The notes beneath the pieces were generated by a model. It saw only the letters and a list, made by a program, of their open reading frames with translations, was not told the DNA's origin and did no database searches. Positions 1-8,422 of a stretch of 64,000 nt of DNA are shown here, one piece after another. The translations under genes were made by a program, and so were the position numbers. The stretch is taken from the NCBI RefSeq assembly GCF_946480185.1, contig NZ_CAMLIG010000003.1:1-64000 (forward strand), given 5' to 3'. Source of the DNA: an uncultured Pedobacter sp. Lineage in GTDB: Bacteria > Bacteroidota > Bacteroidia > Sphingobacteriales > Sphingobacteriaceae. Numbering within the stretch: the stretch's first letter is position 1; every line of letters begins with the position of its first letter.

Positions 1-28
1 GCCTGGTGTTTTGCCAAAAACACATTTA

Positions 29-967
29 CTATATAGCCTTTACGGGCGCACAAATCAGGTATCCGGTATCAGTGGAACTAAAGAAAGTATCCCCATCACT
101 ACCAATCTGCCCGATATCTATCTTTAGCATATGTTGCTGAATCTGCCCGATAATGCTACCGAATATGTTGGAGACGGGCAACCATAGAAACACGTTGATA
201 TAACGAGCCAGCCATTGAGTCAGGGTATGTTGCAGGCCGTCAAATACGGCAAAGCCAAAGACCAATGGACCAAGTATGGCCAGCACTACGAGGTAAAAAG
301 TGCGGATGGTATTAATGCAAAGGCTTGCTGCGGCGAACATTACCTGCAATACTTCACTCATCCACTGTTTGATGGAATTACGAAAATTATAGCTCTGCTT
401 GTCCATCCAGAACTTTATATCGTTTCCAATGCCTTCAAACGCTCCTTCTTCTTCCCTATTCGGATCTTTGGGATGCGTATATTTATACCATTTATCACTA
501 TCACCTCTACCGTCAGCACCCACATACATTTCATGGAACTTACTGTTCTTTACGGCCTGTTCTTTTTGTCGGAGAAGCGTTTCGATAGCTTTGTTGCTGT
601 CCTTAACCATCGAAGAGGTCGCGGTTACAATGGGCGACAGGACGCCGTTCATCAGGGAAATGACCATTGGAAAAAGTATAATAGCCATTCCCAATGCAAA
701 TGGACGGAGCAAAGGATAAAAATCTACCGGCTGTGCGGCGGCGATGTTCCGCCACACCCTACTGGCAATAAACCACAATGCCCCGAAACCGGCAATCCCT
801 CTCGCTACATCAATGAGCCGACTACATAAAGGAAGCATCTCCTCATATACATTGTCCAGTATCGGTTGCATTCCCGTAAGGGACTGCGCTACCTGCGCCT
901 GTGAAATACTCGGCAACAGCAGGGCTAGCGACGCTGAAATTGCGCCGATTCTGATTATTGTTTTCAT
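29..967 (-). CDS. traJ: Conjugative transposon protein TraJ (VirB6-like inner-membrane channel protein)
   Basis: The protein has an N-terminal signal-like segment (residues 1-24) and several hydrophobic segments (about 57-72, 90-110, 210-245 and 253-277), separated by a charged hydrophilic loop at about 120-205. This matches TraJ of Bacteroides-type conjugative elements, the polytopic inner-membrane component of the mating-pair apparatus. It follows the two TraI-like genes, as traJ follows traI in CTnDOT-type tra operons. At 312 aa it is somewhat shorter than the roughly 330-350 aa I recall for the family. It ends abruptly after the hydrophobic segment that starts GYLI, where I would expect one more membrane segment, so a C-terminal truncation is possible. 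The rest of the tra operon (traK onward) should lie left of base 1. Confidence 0.85.
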   Translation of the reverse strand: MKTIIRIGAISASLALLLPSISQAQVAQSLTGMQPILDNVYEEMLPLCSRLIDVARGIAGFGALWFIASRVWRNIAAAQPVDFYPLLRPFALGMAIILFPMVISLMNGVLSPIVTATSSMVKDSNKAIETLLRQKEQAVKNSKFHEMYVGADGRGDSDKWYKYTHPKDPNREEEGAFEGIGNDIKFWMDKQSYNFRNSIKQWMSEVLQVMFAAASLCINTIRTFYLVVLAILGPLVFGFAVFDGLQHTLTQWLARYINVFLWLPVSNIFGSIIGQIQQHMLKIDIGQIGSDGDTFFSSTDTGYLICAPVKAI

Positions 968-973
968 AAGTTT

Positions 974-1618
974 TTAATTTGAGTTATAGTACTTCCTGAT
1001 ACCTTGAACACTTATCTTTTCGTTATGGCGCTGAAGATTCAGGATGCTGGTCTCCTTGTTGAAACTGCGCAAAAAAAGAAGTTTATTGTTGATATCCTCA
1101 TAAATCCGGTCTATGGCCTGCAACCTTTCATCATCGCTCATTCTTAGTTTAGAAGAGGTAATTACCATCGCAAGCTCATCCAGATTATCCAACCCTTTAT
1201 CAAAAAGTTGCTTATAGACCCTTTGCAGGTAACCGATCTCCGAAGGGTTAAAGTTCCCGGAACTGCTAAAGCTGTTAAAAGCAGATTTGTATTCTGATAC
1301 CATATCTTTCTGTGCGCTGATGATACCGGCAACCTTATAATATTTTTTAATTTCAGGATTGACCAGCATCAGTCCGTCAATGAAAGTTTCATGCAGGGAA
1401 AAGTTCCCCTGTGAAATATCCTTGATCGTATTATATCCGTTCTTTACCAGTTGGTAGCCACTTTTCATATCCTTTAGGATGTTCTTCAACTGGCTGAGTT
1501 TTTCGACATTGAGCAAAAGCTGTTGCACTTCATGGGATTGGGCTCTGACCCTTTGGAGGTTAAACACCAAGAAGAGCGCAACAAGAGATACCCATAAATA
1601 TTTTCTATTCTTTTTCAT
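974..1618 (-). CDS. Exported helical tra-operon protein (TraI-region paralogue 1)
   Basis: A 214-aa protein with a signal peptide (cleavage near residue 26 after VRAQ) and a predominantly helical, charged mature part. It is visibly related to the next upstream gene: both carry a 'GYNTIKDIS.GNFSLH.TFI..L..VNP.I' block and an 'MSDDER..AIDRIY' or 'MKDEERIRKLDSIY' block. It overlaps that gene by 14 bases, which implies translational coupling. Similar proteins in Pedobacter elements are sometimes labelled TerB-family tellurite resistance. I see no basis for a tellurite role. By position it is a periplasmic component of the conjugation apparatus. The exact function is unknown. Confidence 0.75.
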   Translation of the reverse strand: MKKNRKYLWVSLVALFLVFNLQRVRAQSHEVQQLLLNVEKLSQLKNILKDMKSGYQLVKNGYNTIKDISQGNFSLHETFIDGLMLVNPEIKKYYKVAGIISAQKDMVSEYKSAFNSFSSSGNFNPSEIGYLQRVYKQLFDKGLDNLDELAMVITSSKLRMSDDERLQAIDRIYEDINNKLLFLRSFNKETSILNLQRHNEKISVQGIRKYYNSN

Positions 1619-2252
1619 ACCATTGTTTTATTTGGTTAAGAGATCGGCCTTCCTGTTCTTTTTGGTGGATAAGGAGGCCCACAGCATTACAAAAACTTTG
1701 TGCAAATACCGATTTATCCTGCATGGAGGCATAGATGCTGTCCAGTTTCCGAATGCGTTCCTCATCTTTCATCTCCATTTTACCGGAACTGATGACAAGA
1801 AGGAGATCTTCCAGATCTTTTTCACATTCATCTTTAACATGATTGCTGACCGATTGCAGGTATTGGGAATTGCTTCCCGATAAATCATCACTGCCCGTGA
1901 TTGCATTCAGCGCTTTATTGATGGATAGCTGCATGATGATTATTTCTGCCACCTGGTGATGTTTTCTGATGACAGGATTGACCGCTTTCAAAGAAGTGAT
2001 GAATGTCTGGTGCAGGTTAAATTCTCCATTGGTAAAATCCTTTATGGTATTTAGGCCCGAGCTGGTAATATCATAACCCTTCTTCAGATAAGCTGCATAC
2101 ATTTTGAATGCGGCGATCTGTTCCAGCAGGTATCTTTTCTGTGTCTTCTTTTGCCGGAAAATTTCATTCCAAGTCTGGCTCTGGGCCTTCTGAAAAATTA
2201 AGAATAAGGACAGGAAAATCAATAACACGATAGTCGACCTAACTTTAGGCAT
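1605..2252 (-). CDS. Exported helical tra-operon protein (TraI-region paralogue 2)
   Basis: I start this gene at the ATG at 2252, which places a clean signal peptide (MPKVRSTIVLLIFLSLFLIF, cleavage near AQSQ) at the N-terminus. The frame is open up to 2300, but the extra 16 residues are highly charged and would precede the signal. The 215-aa product is helical and paralogous to its downstream neighbour (974-1618), sharing the 'GxNTIKDFTNGEFNLHQTFI' block. A more distant resemblance to TraI (2287-2967) is seen in the common pattern of signal peptide, helical body and 'M.DAKR/EER' region. It probably acts in the periplasm as part of the mating apparatus. No catalytic motif is visible. Confidence 0.72.
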   Translation of the reverse strand: MPKVRSTIVLLIFLSLFLIFQKAQSQTWNEIFRQKKTQKRYLLEQIAAFKMYAAYLKKGYDITSSGLNTIKDFTNGEFNLHQTFITSLKAVNPVIRKHHQVAEIIIMQLSINKALNAITGSDDLSGSNSQYLQSVSNHVKDECEKDLEDLLLVISSGKMEMKDEERIRKLDSIYASMQDKSVFAQSFCNAVGLLIHQKEQEGRSLNQIKQWYEKE

Positions 2253-2286
2253 CTCTGCCTCTCGTTCTTTACATCTTTTTCTCCTA

Positions 2287-2967
2287 TCAATCCATCCCAT
2301 ACAGTTCCTTTAAGATGACTGCCTCTTCCAATGACTTCGTCCGCTGAATACTCAACTTACTGTTCTGAATGTTGAATTGTTTCAGATCCGTGTAATTGGC
2401 ATCCATCTGGTCAGCTGCCGCATTAATAATCTCAAGTCTTTTGGCATCGCTCATCTGGGTTTTGAAACTATTTATGACCAGCAACACTTGGTCAAGATTT
2501 TTCACGCTGGCATCCAAAATTCCTGAATACACCTTTTCCATATATTCGAGCTCCTCGGCTTTGAAATTTTCATCCTTCTGAAACAGCTGCCAAGCCCATT
2601 TATACTCGTCGACAATGGCAATCTGCTTTTCCGTCAGTTCTCTGATGCGTTTGTAATAGGTAATAACTGATTTGATCTCCCAAAGTTCCTGATAGTATTT
2701 ACCATACAGTTCCTTCTGCTTCTCTGTCCAGTCAGCTATTTCCCCAAGTTTCAACTTGGAAAGCTGGTTTTCCATCACCTTTTGTGCATTCTGTAGCCAG
2801 ATCGTTTCGTTCTGTAGACGCTGTATTTTCAGATCGACTGCTTTGATGACTTTTTTCACCCCTGCCTTGATCACTTCCACCACAGCTATCTGTGCCGTTG
2901 CTCCTTTGGGCAAGGAAACAAAGATGGTCATGGCGCTAACGGGCAGGATAACCATATATTTTTTCAT
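2287..2967 (-). CDS. traI: Conjugative transposon protein TraI (exported, DUF4141-like)
   Basis: I chose the ATG at 2967 because it begins a standard signal peptide (MKKYMVILPVSAMTIFVSLP, cleavage near ATAQ). An in-frame ATG at 3021 would add an 18-residue basic extension. The mature part is helical with the typical TraI opening of two predicted long helices (VIKAGVKKVIKAVDLKIQRL, then ETIWLQNAQKVMENQLSKL) and a WTEKQKELYGKYYQELWEIK segment. That pattern is known from the Bacteroidetes TraI family. The gene sits between traH and the two related exported genes in the conserved operon order. The family is required for conjugation in CTnDOT-type elements, but its biochemical role is not established. 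Confidence 0.85.
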   Translation of the reverse strand: MKKYMVILPVSAMTIFVSLPKGATAQIAVVEVIKAGVKKVIKAVDLKIQRLQNETIWLQNAQKVMENQLSKLKLGEIADWTEKQKELYGKYYQELWEIKSVITYYKRIRELTEKQIAIVDEYKWAWQLFQKDENFKAEELEYMEKVYSGILDASVKNLDQVLLVINSFKTQMSDAKRLEIINAAADQMDANYTDLKQFNIQNSKLSIQRTKSLEEAVILKELYGMD

Positions 2968-3091
2968 GTTTTTTTTGATTTGATTTTTAATGGTATTAAA
3001 GTACCCTTTGGTAGTTTTCATACTTTTCTTAATTTATTGGTGCTAAAATGGTATCGGTAATTATTTCCGTCCGTACTCATAATATCAGGAG

Positions 3092-3466
3092 CTATTCTTC
3101 CAACTTCTTAAATTCACGTTTTCCAAGTAGCAACTTGTTCGATTCAGGAAAAAAATTGAACAGCCTGCCTCTACTGACTTCCTTCAACGATCTATTGTGC
3201 TCTTTATAAACGGCTTTATAAGATTCTGTTTCATGCTGGACATCCTGTACTCTTCCTTCTTCAATTAAGAAAAGTCCTGTTTTTCGCTCAATATCGAATT
3301 GATCGGTTTCAGCAGGTGTTATGATGAGCGTATCATTGGAAATACTGTACTCACTTTCTGCACTGCTGACGTAGGTGCCCGGGATGAATTTTCTGACCTT
3401 ATCGGTGTTGCATGATGATGAAAGAGCAGCAATCGCTACTACCATGGGCAAAAAATATGTTTTCAT
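3092..3466 (-). CDS. traH: TraH-like lipoprotein (DUF3876)
   Basis: A 124-aa protein with a lipoprotein signal (lipobox ending LSSSC at Cys19) and a beta-rich body carrying the family pattern FIPGTYVSSAESEYSISNDT, an RKTG strand and the terminal LLLGKREFKKLEE. This matches the DUF3876 lipoproteins encoded between traG and traI in Bacteroides conjugative transposons. It lies 47 bases downstream of the traG stop. It is probably periplasmic or membrane-anchored and part of the transfer machinery. The direct role is unknown. Confidence 0.8.
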   Translation of the reverse strand: MKTYFLPMVVAIAALSSSCNTDKVRKFIPGTYVSSAESEYSISNDTLIITPAETDQFDIERKTGLFLIEEGRVQDVQHETESYKAVYKEHNRSLKEVSRGRLFNFFPESNKLLLGKREFKKLEE

Positions 3467-3513
3467 AGTTCGTGAATTTTATGCCGGTAGGTTGGATACC
3501 GGCTGGTGAGTGG

Positions 3514-5973
3514 TTATCGTTTTTTTCCTATTTCTGTTGCCAGCGCCTCAATGCCTTTTTGAATGCTTCCGTGCTTTTTAGCATATACCTGAACTTGCAT
3601 TTTTTCACGCTCCTCTGTCGTGTAGGCCAGGTATTCTGCTGTCGAAACTTCTGTACGGTAAACTTTACTGTGCTGGCCTCCTAATGAAATAAAAACCTCC
3701 TTGTATTTCCTTTCGGGATCGTTGGCCTTATTCATGGAAAGCACCTGCGCCTTTTCTTTTTCGGTAAGGCCCAGCAGTTCCTGAATGCTATCGAATTTGT
3801 TCTGGTATTTGCTCTGATCCAGCAATATCTTACAGTCGGAATTATTAATAATGGCCTGCTTCACAATGGGTGAGGAAATGATATCCTCCACTTCCTGGGT
3901 TACTACAACAGCTTCGCCATAGAATTTCCTGACCGTCTTGAAAAGGTAGCGGATATATTCTGCCATGCCTTCTTTTGCAATCGCCTTCCAACATTCCTCG
4001 ATCAGAATCATTTTCCTTACCCCTTTCAGTTTACGCATCTTGCTGATAAAAACCTCCATGATAATAAGCGTGACTGCCGGAAAAAGTATCGGGTGATCTT
4101 TTATCGCATCTAGCTCGAACACAATGAAGCGCTCGTTCAGCAGATCCAGATTTTCAGTAGCATTTAAAAGGTAAGCAAACTCTCCACCTCGGTAATAAGG
4201 ATTCAGCACATACAGGAAATTGTTCACGTCGAAATCCTTTTCCTTTACTTTTCCGTCCTGTAGAACCTTAAGATAGTCCTCCATCAAAAATTCATAAAAC
4301 GTGTTGAAGCAAGGGAATATATCAGGATAAGCTTCCAAATGCTTAAAGTATAAAGTCAGTGCGTTGGACAACGCTACATACTCTGAACGGCTGAACGTTT
4401 CATCATCTTTTTTCCACAGTGCTAAGAGCAATGTCTTGATGCTTTCCTTTTTTTCGGTATCAAGCGTATCCCCTTCTGCCAAATAAAATGGATTAAAACG
4501 AATTGGATCTTTTTCTGAATAAGTAAAGTAGTAGCCGTTCACCAGATCACAAAGCCCTTTATAGCTATGGCCGACATCCACGAGCACCACATGCGTCCCC
4601 TGTTCGTAATAGCTCCTTACCATGTGGTTGGTAAAGAAAGATTTGCCACTTCCGCTCGGCCCCAAAATGAACTTATTCCTATTGGTAGTTATTCCTTTTA
4701 GAATAGGTTCATCGGAAATATCTACGTGTACGGGTGTTCCGCTCAAGCGGTCTCCCATCCTTATGCCAAATGGACTGATGCTGTCGCGATAGTTGCTTTC
4801 TAGGTTGAGTAGGCAGGTAGCCTGCTCCAGAAAAGTATCAAAGGTATCGTTCATCGGAAAATCCGCTTGGTTACCGGGCAGTCCAGCCCACCAGACCTGC
4901 GGTGCACCGTCTGTTTCCTGCTTGGCCGTGGCATCCATCTGCGACATTGCGGACGATACGAGATTCTTCAAATCTACAGTCTTTTCCTTTTCATCTGACC
5001 AGGCCAATACGTTGAAATGGGCTTTAACTGGCAATCGTTGCTGGGCAATAGCTTCGTTCAGGAAATCGTTGGTAGCGTCCCTGGCGACGGCGTTTTCCCT
5101 GCTGTAAGCTGAAAGGGATTGCAGGCGGAGCTTCTTGACTTCAAGTTTCTTCAACGTTTTCTGTGCATCTTCAATAAATATGTACTGGCTAAAAATGTGG
5201 TTGCAGTTAAGAAGCTGACCTAAAGGAGAAGCAAAACCGACACTGAACTTTGTTCTATCAGTGCTGTATTTATCATAGTTTATCCTGCTACCGCACAGAG
5301 AGGGCAAGTCCTCTGCGTCGGAAAGCGTATACAGCTGGCAATGTTTATCTCCTACTATAATTTCATCTTTGATATGGATATCCCGGATAACGGAGGGTTT
5401 GTCCCTATCCTTCAGGAAGCAATACTGTTCAATGATTCCCGGATGATTGGCCGTTCCCGCCAGTTCATCATCGTTCAATCTTCTCAGTTTGACGAAGCCA
5501 CTGTCCATAAGAATGCGTTCGAACTGGCCGGCGCTGTCCAGGAAGCTATCGCGTAGCAAAGGGTTTATATTCTGCTCGGGTACGATACTTTTTCTTAAAA
5601 TGTTGCTGTATACAGAGCTGGAAAGCTTTCGGTCTGCGGGCTTTTTGGTCAGGAAGATATAGCAACGGTGATCCAAGCAGGGTCGCTCATTGAAAAAACG
5701 CTCACTGGAACGGGACAAGAAGCTGTTAACTTTACTAAAATCAGCTTTATAGCTCCCTGCTGTAAACCAGTCCTGTTTATAAAAAATGCTATGTTTAGGC
5801 AATACCTTAATGGCTTTGACCAATGCCTGATGGTAGGTTTCATAGTCCCGATCTGAAAGGGTGAATATCTCTGGAAGTGAAACTTCATAGGCAATGGTAA
5901 TATCGCCGTGAGCGGAGAGAATCGCCTCATCTTCTACTTTGCTCAATGGCAGTACTTTCTCTATTGCTGTCAT
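3514..5973 (-). CDS. traG: TraG, VirB4-family conjugation ATPase
   Basis: This 819-aa protein is the cytoplasmic ATPase that energises assembly of the type IV secretion apparatus. Residues 438-445 form the Walker A motif GPSGSGKS. The aspartate/glutamate-rich 'MILIEECWKAIA' segment is the Walker B region, and 'VVVTQEVEDIISSPI' follows as expected for VirB4 proteins. The N-terminal 300 residues contain the usual DUF3875/CagE-like region. It overlaps traF by four bases (ATGA type), so the two are translationally coupled. Length and position are normal for the Bacteroidetes family, in which TraG denotes the VirB4 protein and not the coupling protein. No defects are seen. Confidence 0.95.
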   Translation of the reverse strand: MTAIEKVLPLSKVEDEAILSAHGDITIAYEVSLPEIFTLSDRDYETYHQALVKAIKVLPKHSIFYKQDWFTAGSYKADFSKVNSFLSRSSERFFNERPCLDHRCYIFLTKKPADRKLSSSVYSNILRKSIVPEQNINPLLRDSFLDSAGQFERILMDSGFVKLRRLNDDELAGTANHPGIIEQYCFLKDRDKPSVIRDIHIKDEIIVGDKHCQLYTLSDAEDLPSLCGSRINYDKYSTDRTKFSVGFASPLGQLLNCNHIFSQYIFIEDAQKTLKKLEVKKLRLQSLSAYSRENAVARDATNDFLNEAIAQQRLPVKAHFNVLAWSDEKEKTVDLKNLVSSAMSQMDATAKQETDGAPQVWWAGLPGNQADFPMNDTFDTFLEQATCLLNLESNYRDSISPFGIRMGDRLSGTPVHVDISDEPILKGITTNRNKFILGPSGSGKSFFTNHMVRSYYEQGTHVVLVDVGHSYKGLCDLVNGYYFTYSEKDPIRFNPFYLAEGDTLDTEKKESIKTLLLALWKKDDETFSRSEYVALSNALTLYFKHLEAYPDIFPCFNTFYEFLMEDYLKVLQDGKVKEKDFDVNNFLYVLNPYYRGGEFAYLLNATENLDLLNERFIVFELDAIKDHPILFPAVTLIIMEVFISKMRKLKGVRKMILIEECWKAIAKEGMAEYIRYLFKTVRKFYGEAVVVTQEVEDIISSPIVKQAIINNSDCKILLDQSKYQNKFDSIQELLGLTEKEKAQVLSMNKANDPERKYKEVFISLGGQHSKVYRTEVSTAEYLAYTTEEREKMQVQVYAKKHGSIQKGIEALATEIGKKR

Positions 5974-6296
5974 CGTTTGTTGGTTTTAAGTTGGGTAAAT
6001 ATCCTTCGCGAGCGGAATTTCAGGCAGGTTGGCAATCTCCTTTTTGCGAGGTACTTCGAAAGCCCATGCTGGCCGAACCTGTGACTCAATTTGTTCACTG
6101 TAAAGAAAAGCGTTGCCCCGAGTCCGGAAATAAGCGGAAGGATAATATAGAGATTCAGTCCGGAAATATACAGCACCGCAAAAGCGATGAGCAGGAACAC
6201 CAGTCCGCCCGCCAGATAAGCGATGTACTGCGCTTTCAGCCCATGAAATTCGATAGGTTTGTTGATTCCTTTATTAATAGAATAGATGCTTGACAT
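5970..6296 (-). CDS. traF: TraF (DUF4133, small membrane protein of the transfer apparatus)
   Basis: A 108-aa protein starting MSSIYSINKGINKPIEFHGL, the signature N-terminus of DUF4133/TraF. Two adjacent transmembrane segments follow (about residues 26-47 and 50-68), then a basic C-terminal tail. It corresponds in size and topology to VirB3-like components that associate with the VirB4 ATPase, and it is coupled to traG by a 4-base overlap. Its location right after traE is the standard operon order. Confidence 0.9.
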   Translation of the reverse strand: MSSIYSINKGINKPIEFHGLKAQYIAYLAGGLVFLLIAFAVLYISGLNLYIILPLISGLGATLFFTVNKLSHRFGQHGLSKYLAKRRLPTCLKFRSRRIFTQLKTNKR

Positions 6297-6323
6297 TTCT
6301 GTATCGTTTATAATATATGCGGA

Positions 6324-6641
6324 TTAAATACCAAAGAATGATCTCAGGACGGTCGCCACTACTACGAGGAATATACAGCTGCCGAACCAAGCTGCAGCTA
6401 CCTTGTTGGTGTCCGGTTCACCGGCATTCCACTTATTGAATACCTTGATGGCTCCGATAATCCCGACGACTGCACCGATGGCGTACATCAGGTCGCAACC
6501 GGTATCGAAATAGCTCTTTACTTTATTGGTTGCTTCCTGGATTCCGGCATTTCCGTCCTGTGCTTTTGCTGTGATATTTAAAAACAATAAACCGAGTGCA
6601 TAAGCGAGTCGGTGGATAGACGTTTTAAGTTTGTTTTTCAT
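6324..6641 (-). CDS. traE: TraE (DUF4134, pilin-like/VirB2-like membrane protein)
   Basis: A 105-aa protein with a signal peptide (cleavage near AKAQ, residue 28) followed by two hydrophobic helices (about 52-66 and 83-103) separated by the short polar loop NKWNAGEPDTNKVAAAWFGS. This is the DUF4134/TraE pattern, a presumed VirB2-type subunit. It is the first of the conserved traE-traF-traG series and is separated from traF by 27 bases. No anomalies are seen. Confidence 0.9.
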   Translation of the reverse strand: MKNKLKTSIHRLAYALGLLFLNITAKAQDGNAGIQEATNKVKSYFDTGCDLMYAIGAVVGIIGAIKVFNKWNAGEPDTNKVAAAWFGSCIFLVVVATVLRSFFGI

Positions 6642-6695
6642 GTTCTTGAATGGATTTGGATTTATATGTTTACACTGATTTTTGCTATAGATGAA

Positions 6696-7214
6696 CTAGT
6701 CCCAGAGATTATCAAGTTCTTCGTTGCTCAACAGAAAGGGTGCATGCTCTCGGATATACTGGTTAATAGCCTCTATGTTTGCGGACTCCGTAGCTTTCGG
6801 ATATTTCGCTTTTACCATTCCGAACAGGGAGATAAAATCCGCCTTTTTGCCATCTTCTTTTTCCAAAATATTGAAAATGGTTTTCAGCTCCTCCAGAAAA
6901 TCGGGAAGGAGGCCGAGCTGTTCCTCATGGTCATTCTGCCTTTCCGCAAAACTAAATTCGTTCATGGAAGTGCTACTTAGTCCGTCCGGTACAGCAGGCT
7001 TGCCCATCAGATCGTCTTCCTCTTCCTGTGCGGTTTCATAATCCTCTTCCCATTTGTGGGGCAAAGGCTCTTTGGGCAGACTCCGACGTACCTTACCCTT
7101 GACAAAATCTTTCAGTTCACTACGGTAATAAAATATCGCTACGCCTGCATACCAGAGCAGGCTGAGCATGAGTGAGGCCAGCAAAAATTGTGGCCAGGTG
7201 AATGTTTGTAACAT
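6696..7214 (-). CDS. Single-pass membrane protein heading the tra operon, unknown function
   Basis: A 172-aa protein with one N-terminal transmembrane helix (about residues 8-29), a basic juxtamembrane region, a very acidic linker (EEDYETAQEEEDDL) and a helical C-terminal domain (about 95-170). Proteins of this layout are common immediately upstream of traE in Bacteroidetes elements and are usually annotated as hypothetical. As the first gene after the 32-bp dyad at 7291, it probably marks the 5' end of the tra transcript. I cannot assign a biochemical function. An anchoring or assembly role is inferred from position only. Confidence 0.7.
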   Translation of the reverse strand: MLQTFTWPQFLLASLMLSLLWYAGVAIFYYRSELKDFVKGKVRRSLPKEPLPHKWEEDYETAQEEEDDLMGKPAVPDGLSSTSMNEFSFAERQNDHEEQLGLLPDFLEELKTIFNILEKEDGKKADFISLFGMVKAKYPKATESANIEAINQYIREHAPFLLSNEELDNLWD

Positions 7215-7290
7215 ATCGCTTTGCTTTTTCCGGCACTACATTGTACCGGATTTGTTGAGAGCAAAGGTGGCCCAGCTACAAATTTTTGCT

Positions 7291-7322
7291 TCACACCTCC
7301 ATAGGAAGGTGTTATAGATTTT
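7291..7322. repeat. 32-bp dyad element, tra copy
   Basis: This 32-bp sequence matches the element at 60630-60661 at 28 of 32 positions, in the same orientation. The core is an imperfect inverted repeat around GGAAGGTG. It lies between the rteC stop and the start of the tra operon, 77 bases upstream of the first tra gene. The other copy precedes the mob operon. This suggests a shared operator or leader hairpin. RteC of CTnDOT is known to bind inverted-repeat half-sites, so RteC is one candidate ligand. Confidence 0.6.
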
Positions 7323-7335
7323 CATCTTTTCCTGC

Positions 7336-8223
7336 TCATTTAATATCTGAAGGACCATTCTGCAATTTGATTCCCCTGTTAGGTTTATAAACAAAGTCCT
7401 CTTCTACACGTTTTTGTATGGCTTCCCGCATCTGGTCCAAAAACTTAGTATAACTGATTGTCTTCCTGCTCCTGATGTCAATGAACTTGCGGTGTACGCT
7501 TCCCATTTGAACATTTAGGCTGTCTTCCAGCCAGGCAATGATATCGACCACATCACAACTTCCTCCATTGATTTGCCCGGTGTAGTAAAGTCCATAAGCG
7601 AGTTCTGCAATATTCACTTTATCGCCTGTCCAGTTCAGTTTTTTCTGCCTTTGTGGCGCATCGTCGGGAATTTGCAATGGATAGTTGTTCAACCTGTTGA
7701 TCCGGGAGATAATCTCCTGACTGATTTTCTCATAGGCAATGAACTTCCCAAATAGATAGTCACATCTTGTGGAAAAACCGACCTCCTGCTCAGGAATCAG
7801 CTCTATCGTGAGAATCTCTTTTGCAGTGGCCCTTAAAAAATAAGTTTCGTCGAGTTCTTCGGAACCAGAACGATAGTATTGGTAATAGGCGGCATTCTGC
7901 TGAAAAAATCGTTGGATAAACCGAAGTTCCTCTTCGTAGTAGGCAGTGAGCGTCTTCTTATCTGCGTAAGGCTTTACCTGCTCCAAATTGTAGCTACACA
8001 ACTCATAGATTTTCAGACACAAAAATTTCGGCTTTACCTTTTTAAAAAAATCAATCTCTTCTCTCTCATCCTGGAATGGATGCTTTGCAACATGTGCCTT
8101 TAGTTCCTTCATGGCTATTTGAATGACTTTTAGAGAGGATGACAGTCGCGTGATCGGACTGTCTTCATTTCCCTTGATGATAGAAAGGTCTTGCTCCAAC
8201 TGGAGGTACAAACTGTTTAACAT
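7336..8223 (-). CDS. rteC: RteC-family regulator
   Basis: A 295-aa soluble protein matching the RteC family: a helical N-terminal half (EELRFIQRFFQQNAAYYQYY and the ATAKEILTIE region) and a C-terminal DNA-binding half with 'IAWLEDSLNVQMGSVHRKFIDIRSRKTISYTKFLDQM'. In CTnDOT, RteC activates expression of excision genes by binding inverted half-sites upstream of a promoter. Here it lies just upstream of the tra operon in the same direction, separated by the 32-bp dyad. No rteA/rteB two-component pair is visible in the window, so the input to RteC is unknown. The start at 8223 gives a normal length. Confidence 0.88.
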   Translation of the reverse strand: MLNSLYLQLEQDLSIIKGNEDSPITRLSSSLKVIQIAMKELKAHVAKHPFQDEREEIDFFKKVKPKFLCLKIYELCSYNLEQVKPYADKKTLTAYYEEELRFIQRFFQQNAAYYQYYRSGSEELDETYFLRATAKEILTIELIPEQEVGFSTRCDYLFGKFIAYEKISQEIISRINRLNNYPLQIPDDAPQRQKKLNWTGDKVNIAELAYGLYYTGQINGGSCDVVDIIAWLEDSLNVQMGSVHRKFIDIRSRKTISYTKFLDQMREAIQKRVEEDFVYKPNRGIKLQNGPSDIK

Positions 8224-8380
8224 AGGTCTAATTTTATAAGTAAATACATGAGATTGATTACGTCAAACCTCAGATTGAAACAACAAATAAACAGTTGACC
8301 TAAGTACGATGCAAGTGCATATACTGTCCATATACCCCAATATTTCAGTTTAAAAACTAAATTTTACAGACATGAATCGC

Positions 8381-8388
8381 TATATTTG
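8381..8388 (+). promoter_or_regulatory. Putative -7 promoter box (TATATTTG)
   Basis: TATATTTG matches the Bacteroidetes -7 consensus TAnnTTTG and faces the 76-aa gene at 8616. Transcription from here would begin near 8395, giving a leader of about 220 nt that contains the whole hairpin at 8423-8567. No good -33 TTG box is seen. Confidence 0.45.
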
Positions 8389-8422
8389 CTAAGATTAAAA
8401 TATTTGATAGCGACGCTATTTG

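Noticed and set aside
215..829. 204-aa rightward ORF antisense to traJ
   Set aside because: It is a shadow of the traJ gene, with a composition unlike a folded protein.
974..2252. Tellurite-resistance (TerB) proteins
   Set aside because: The label is sometimes applied to such proteins, but these have signal peptides and lie inside the tra operon, with no other ter genes.
2968..3021. Longer TraI start at 3021
   Set aside because: The extra 18 residues precede a normal signal peptide. It remains possible but is less likely.
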